Under the pieces are notes generated by a model that ran no database searches, was not told where the DNA came from, and saw only the letters and a program-made list of their open reading frames with translations. This document shows, piece after piece, positions 61,249-64,000 of a stretch of 64,000 nucleotides of DNA (its first letter is position 1; every line of letters begins with the position of its first letter). The stretch is from Comamonadaceae bacterium (GTDB lineage: Bacteria > Pseudomonadota > Gammaproteobacteria > Burkholderiales > Burkholderiaceae_C): assembly GCA_947375135.1 (NCBI GenBank), contig CANCER010000007.1:94936-158935 (forward strand). The letters are read 5' to 3'. The position numbers and the translations under genes were made by a program.

Positions 61249-62330
61249 ACCCCCTTAAAAAATTGTTTTCTGCGCTGACGGGAGGCACTTCCCACTATCC
61301 CGCTGCTGCGCTGGTCCCCGAACTGCTGGCCCCTGTCAGTGAGTCCATGCCGTGCGGTGAGAACCTGGAGTACGACACCGAATACGCGGTATTGCAAGCC
61401 CGCTTGGAGCCCAAGGCCGAGGTGCAATACGGAAAATTTTCTTCCCGACCGGAGGCGCCCGAATGGGCCGAGGTGGAGCGTGACGCGCGGCGCCTGCTGC
61501 TCAAAAGCAAAGACATCTCCATCCTGGTCTGGTTCACCCGTGCGCGCTGCCGCATGGCCGGTGCCCGGGGCCTGCTGGAGGGCTTGAGCACGCTACAAGC
61601 TGTGCTGCAGGCCTACCCCGATCAAGTGCATCCGCAACGGGTGCTTGACGGTGCGCTCGATCCGGCCGTGCGCGCCAATGCCTTGGCGGCGCTGTGTGAC
61701 CCCGAAGGCCTGTTGGGTGACCTGCGCGAAGTGGTGGTCACCGGCAGCACCGCATTCCGCTTGACCGTGCGCGATGTCGAGCGTGCCCTGGCGTTTCCGC
61801 GCCCGCCCTATGCGCCCGACCCGGAGGTCATCAAGCGACAACTGGCCGATCTGCACGGCAAGCAAGATGCTTCGCTCCTGGCCCTGCTGGCCTGTGGGGA
61901 CTGTGTTCAATCAATTGACCAGTGGAGCCGGACGTCGCTCAAGGACGACGCGCCCAGCCTGGAGCCCCTGCTGCGTTTGCTGGCCTCACACGCGTCGTTT
62001 GCCGAACCGGAAAAGCGCAGCACCCGGATGCACGCCGAGGCGATGGAGGCGGACAACAGCCACATCATGGTTGCGCAAAGCTTCCAGCCCGCGGACTCCA
62101 ACAGCCCGCCCGCAATCGCCACCCCCATGCTGCACCAGAACGTGGTGCAAGAGCGCGAGCAGATTCGTGCCCTGTTGCGCCAGGTCCGTCAGTGGATCGA
62201 GCACCACGAGCCCAGCAGCCCGGTCACCATCCTCATCAAGCAGGCCGACCGCATGTGGGGCAAGCGCTTCTCCGAAGTGGCCGGGATGATCCCGCCCGAT
62301 TTGATGCAGGCCTGGGACCGCGACGACTGA
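61245..62330 (+). CDS. tssA: T6SS assembly protein TssA (ImpA)
   Basis: This 361-residue TssA has the ImpA N-terminal domain: LLAPVSESMPCGENLEYDTE, then the WAEVERDARRLLLKSKDISI segment and AFPRPPYAPDPEVI. It guides sheath and tube growth. The C-terminal VTILIKQADRMWGKRFSEVA fits the shorter TssA class. It is the last T6SS gene; the 76 bases to the convergent ilvD hold no clear terminator. Confidence 0.94.
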   Translation: MNPLKKLFSALTGGTSHYPAAALVPELLAPVSESMPCGENLEYDTEYAVLQARLEPKAEVQYGKFSSRPEAPEWAEVERDARRLLLKSKDISILVWFTRARCRMAGARGLLEGLSTLQAVLQAYPDQVHPQRVLDGALDPAVRANALAALCDPEGLLGDLREVVVTGSTAFRLTVRDVERALAFPRPPYAPDPEVIKRQLADLHGKQDASLLALLACGDCVQSIDQWSRTSLKDDAPSLEPLLRLLASHASFAEPEKRSTRMHAEAMEADNSHIMVAQSFQPADSNSPPAIATPMLHQNVVQEREQIRALLRQVRQWIEHHEPSSPVTILIKQADRMWGKRFSEVAGMIPPDLMQAWDRDD

Positions 62331-62406
62331 AACGCTAGCGCTGACGCAACGGCGGCATGGTGGTTTGACCTGCTGGATGCGTCGGCGTATGCCGGGTGGC
62401 CGGTTG

Positions 62407-64000
62407 TCAGTCTTGCAGCAGTGACAAATCGCGCACCGCGCCCTTGTCGGCCGACATCACCAGCTTGGCATAGGCCCGGAGCGCAGCCGACACCTTGCGC
62501 GGGCGTGGCAGGGCGGGCTTCCAGCCCTTGGCGTTCTGCTCGGCGCGGCGCGTTGCAAGTTCTTCGGCACTCAGCAGCACGTCGATGGAACGGTTGGGGA
62601 TGTCGATGCGGATGCGGTCGCCATTGCGCACCAGGCCAATCGCGCCACCGGCTGCGGCCTCGGGCGAGACGTGGCCGATCGACAGGCCGGAGGTGCCGCC
62701 GGAGAAGCGGCCGTCGGTCAGCAGGGCGCAGGCCTTGCCCAGGCCCTTGCTCTTGATGTAGCTGGTGGGGTAGAGCATTTCCTGCATACCGGGGCCACCC
62801 TTGGGGCCCTCGTAGCGGACGATGACCACGTCACCGGCCACCACCTGGTCGGCCAGAATGTGTTCCACCGCCTCGTCCTGGCTCTCCACCACATGGGCCG
62901 GGCCTTCGAACACCATCAGGCTGTCGTCCACACCAGCAGTCTTCACCACGCAGCCGTCCAGCGCGATGTTGCCGCGCAGCACGGCCAGGCCGCCTTCTTT
63001 GCTGAAGGCGTTCTCGCCGGAGCGGATGCAGCCCTCGGCGCGGTCGATGTCCAGGCTGGGCCAGCGGGCCTCCTGGCTGAAGGCCACTTGCGTGGGAATG
63101 CCACCGGGGCCGGCCATATAGAACTTCTTGACGGCGTCCGACGGATTCCGGGCAATGTCCCACAGGTCCAGCGCTTCCTTGAAGGTCTTGCTGTGCACGG
63201 TGGGCACGTCGGTGTGCAGCTTGCCGGCGCGGTCCAGCTCGCCGAGGATGCCGTAGATGCCACCGGCGCGGTGCACGTCTTCGATGTGGTACTTGTTGGT
63301 ATTGGGTGCGACCTTGCAGAGCTGGGGCACGATTTTGGACATGCGGTCGATGTCGGCCATGGTGAATTCGATCTCGGCTTCTTGGGCAATCGCCAAGATG
63401 TGCAGGATGGTGTTGGTTGAGCCGCCCATGGCAATGTCCAGCGCAATGGCGTTCTCAAACGCTTTGAAGCCCATGGAGCGTGGCAACACCGACGCGTCGT
63501 CTTGCTCGTAGTAGCGCTTGCACAAGTCAACAATCGTGCGACCCGCTTGTTTGAACAGCTGCTCGCGGTCCGCATGTGTGGCGACCACGGTGCCGTTGCC
63601 CGGCAAGGCCAGTCCCAAAGCTTCGGCCAAACAATTCATGGAGTTGGCGGTGAACATGCCCGAGCACGAACCGCAGGTGGGGCAAGCCGAGCGTTCGACT
63701 TCGGCCAAATCGGCATCGCTCACCTTGTCGTCAGCCGCCATGACCATGGCGTCAATCAAGTCGAGTTTCTTGAATTCCATGACTTGCGTCTGAGGGTTGG
63801 CCAAGCGCACTTTGCCAGCTTCCATCGGGCCACCCGACACGAAGATAACGGGGATGTTCAGACGCATGGCGGCCATCAACATGCCGGGGGTGATCTTGTC
63901 GCAGTTAGAGATACACACGATGGCGTCGGCACAGTGGGCGTTGACCATGTACTCGACCGAGTCGGCAATGATGTCGCGGCTGGGCAGCGAATACAGCATG
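62407..64000 (-). CDS. ilvD: Dihydroxy-acid dehydratase IlvD, partial (N-terminus beyond window)
   Basis: IlvD dehydrates 2,3-dihydroxy-isovalerate and 2,3-dihydroxy-3-methylvalerate to the 2-keto acids of valine and isoleucine synthesis, using an Fe-S cluster. The visible about 530 codons contain [19 protein letters not shown], the Cys-rich [20 protein letters not shown] and the C-terminal [20 protein letters not shown]. The frame runs past the right edge, and about 90 N-terminal residues are expected there, so the ATG at 63999 is not the true start. It is a housekeeping gene convergent with the T6SS cluster. Confidence 0.95.
   Translation of the reverse strand, partial: MLYSLPSRDIIADSVEYMVNAHCADAIVCISNCDKITPGMLMAAMRLNIPVIFVSGGPMEAGKVRLANPQTQVMEFKKLDLIDAMVMAADDKVSDADLAEVERSACPTCGSCSGMFTANSMNCLAEALGLALPGNGTVVATHADREQLFKQAGRTIVDLCKRYYEQDDASVLPRSMGFKAFENAIALDIAMGGSTNTILHILAIAQEAEIEFTMADIDRMSKIVPQLCKVAPNTNKYHIEDVHRAGGIYGILGELDRAGKLHTDVPTVHSKTFKEALDLWDIARNPSDAVKKFYMAGPGGIPTQVAFSQEARWPSLDIDRAEGCIRSGENAFSKEGGLAVLRGNIALDGCVVKTAGVDDSLMVFEGPAHVVESQDEAVEHILADQVVAGDVVIVRYEGPKGGPGMQEMLYPTSYIKSKGLGKACALLTDGRFSGGTSGLSIGHVSPEAAAGGAIGLVRNGDRIRIDIPNRSIDVLLSAEELATRRAEQNAKGWKPALPRPRKVSAALRAYAKLVMSADKGAVRDLSLLQD

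Noticed and set aside
1..64000. CRISPR array, tRNA/rRNA genes, prophage or integron ends
   Set aside because: No regularly spaced repeats, no tRNA cloverleaf with CCA end or rRNA core sequence, and no integrase or att-like direct repeats were noticed by reading.

Overview
The window is about 60% GC, has dense same-strand operons and reads like a chromosome segment of a betaproteobacterium in the Comamonadaceae (Rhodoferax/Polaromonas-like). The assignment rests on overall protein character (NnrS/NsrR, DUF3141, thiO-thiS-thiG order, T6SS gene set) and is inference. No rRNA, tRNA, CRISPR array or intact insertion sequence was seen.

Layout. 1-1901 (minus): a TPP riboswitch followed by thiO, thiS and the N-terminal part of thiG (cut by the window edge). 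2104-3085: a DUF4236 membrane protein and a decayed antitoxin/PIN-toxin pair. 3051-12600 (plus): a sugar uptake and oxidation operon with two inverted LacI-type operators, two sugar isomerase/epimerase-fold enzymes, two Gfo/Idh/MocA dehydrogenases, a ribose-type ABC transporter, a small ABM monooxygenase and a LacI regulator. The first dehydrogenase looks like levoglucosan dehydrogenase, and two dehydrogenases plus two epimerase-fold enzymes fit a 3-keto/beta-elimination route for an anhydrosugar or glycoside. 12781-18433 (minus): a NodT-type outer membrane factor with only the C-terminal stub of its RND pump, a NitT/TauT/SsuABC-like ABC importer, an unknown exported protein, a 55-residue ORF and a cupin. 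18625-20622: divergent nsrR and a small Cys-rich ORF plus nnrS, separated by two NsrR-like palindromes (nitric oxide response). 20918-26264: a secreted tandem Cache protein, a DUF3141 alpha/beta hydrolase with a Cys nucleophile elbow, and a CoA-transferase.

26950-62330 (plus) is a complete type VI secretion system: clpV, tssB, tssC, hcp, tssJ, tssK, PAAR, vgrG1, effector module 1, tssL, tssM, tagF, an FHA-like gene, tagJ, tssE, a mobilization-protein-like membrane coiled coil, vgrG2, effector module 2, tssF, tssG, tssA. All thirteen core components are present. Module 1 is a Tle4-like lipase between two Tli4-like lipoprotein immunity genes. Module 2 is a probable LAS/M15-type peptidoglycan peptidase, whose two metal-site motifs are separated by a charged coiled coil, followed by two exported candidate immunity proteins in lower-GC DNA. 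Unusual points are a TssJ with no cysteine, a TssM with a duplicated N-terminal membrane unit, and the extra coiled-coil gene. ilvD (minus, cut by the edge) closes the window.

The likeliest undescribed biology is in effector module 2 and the coiled-coil gene beside vgrG2.
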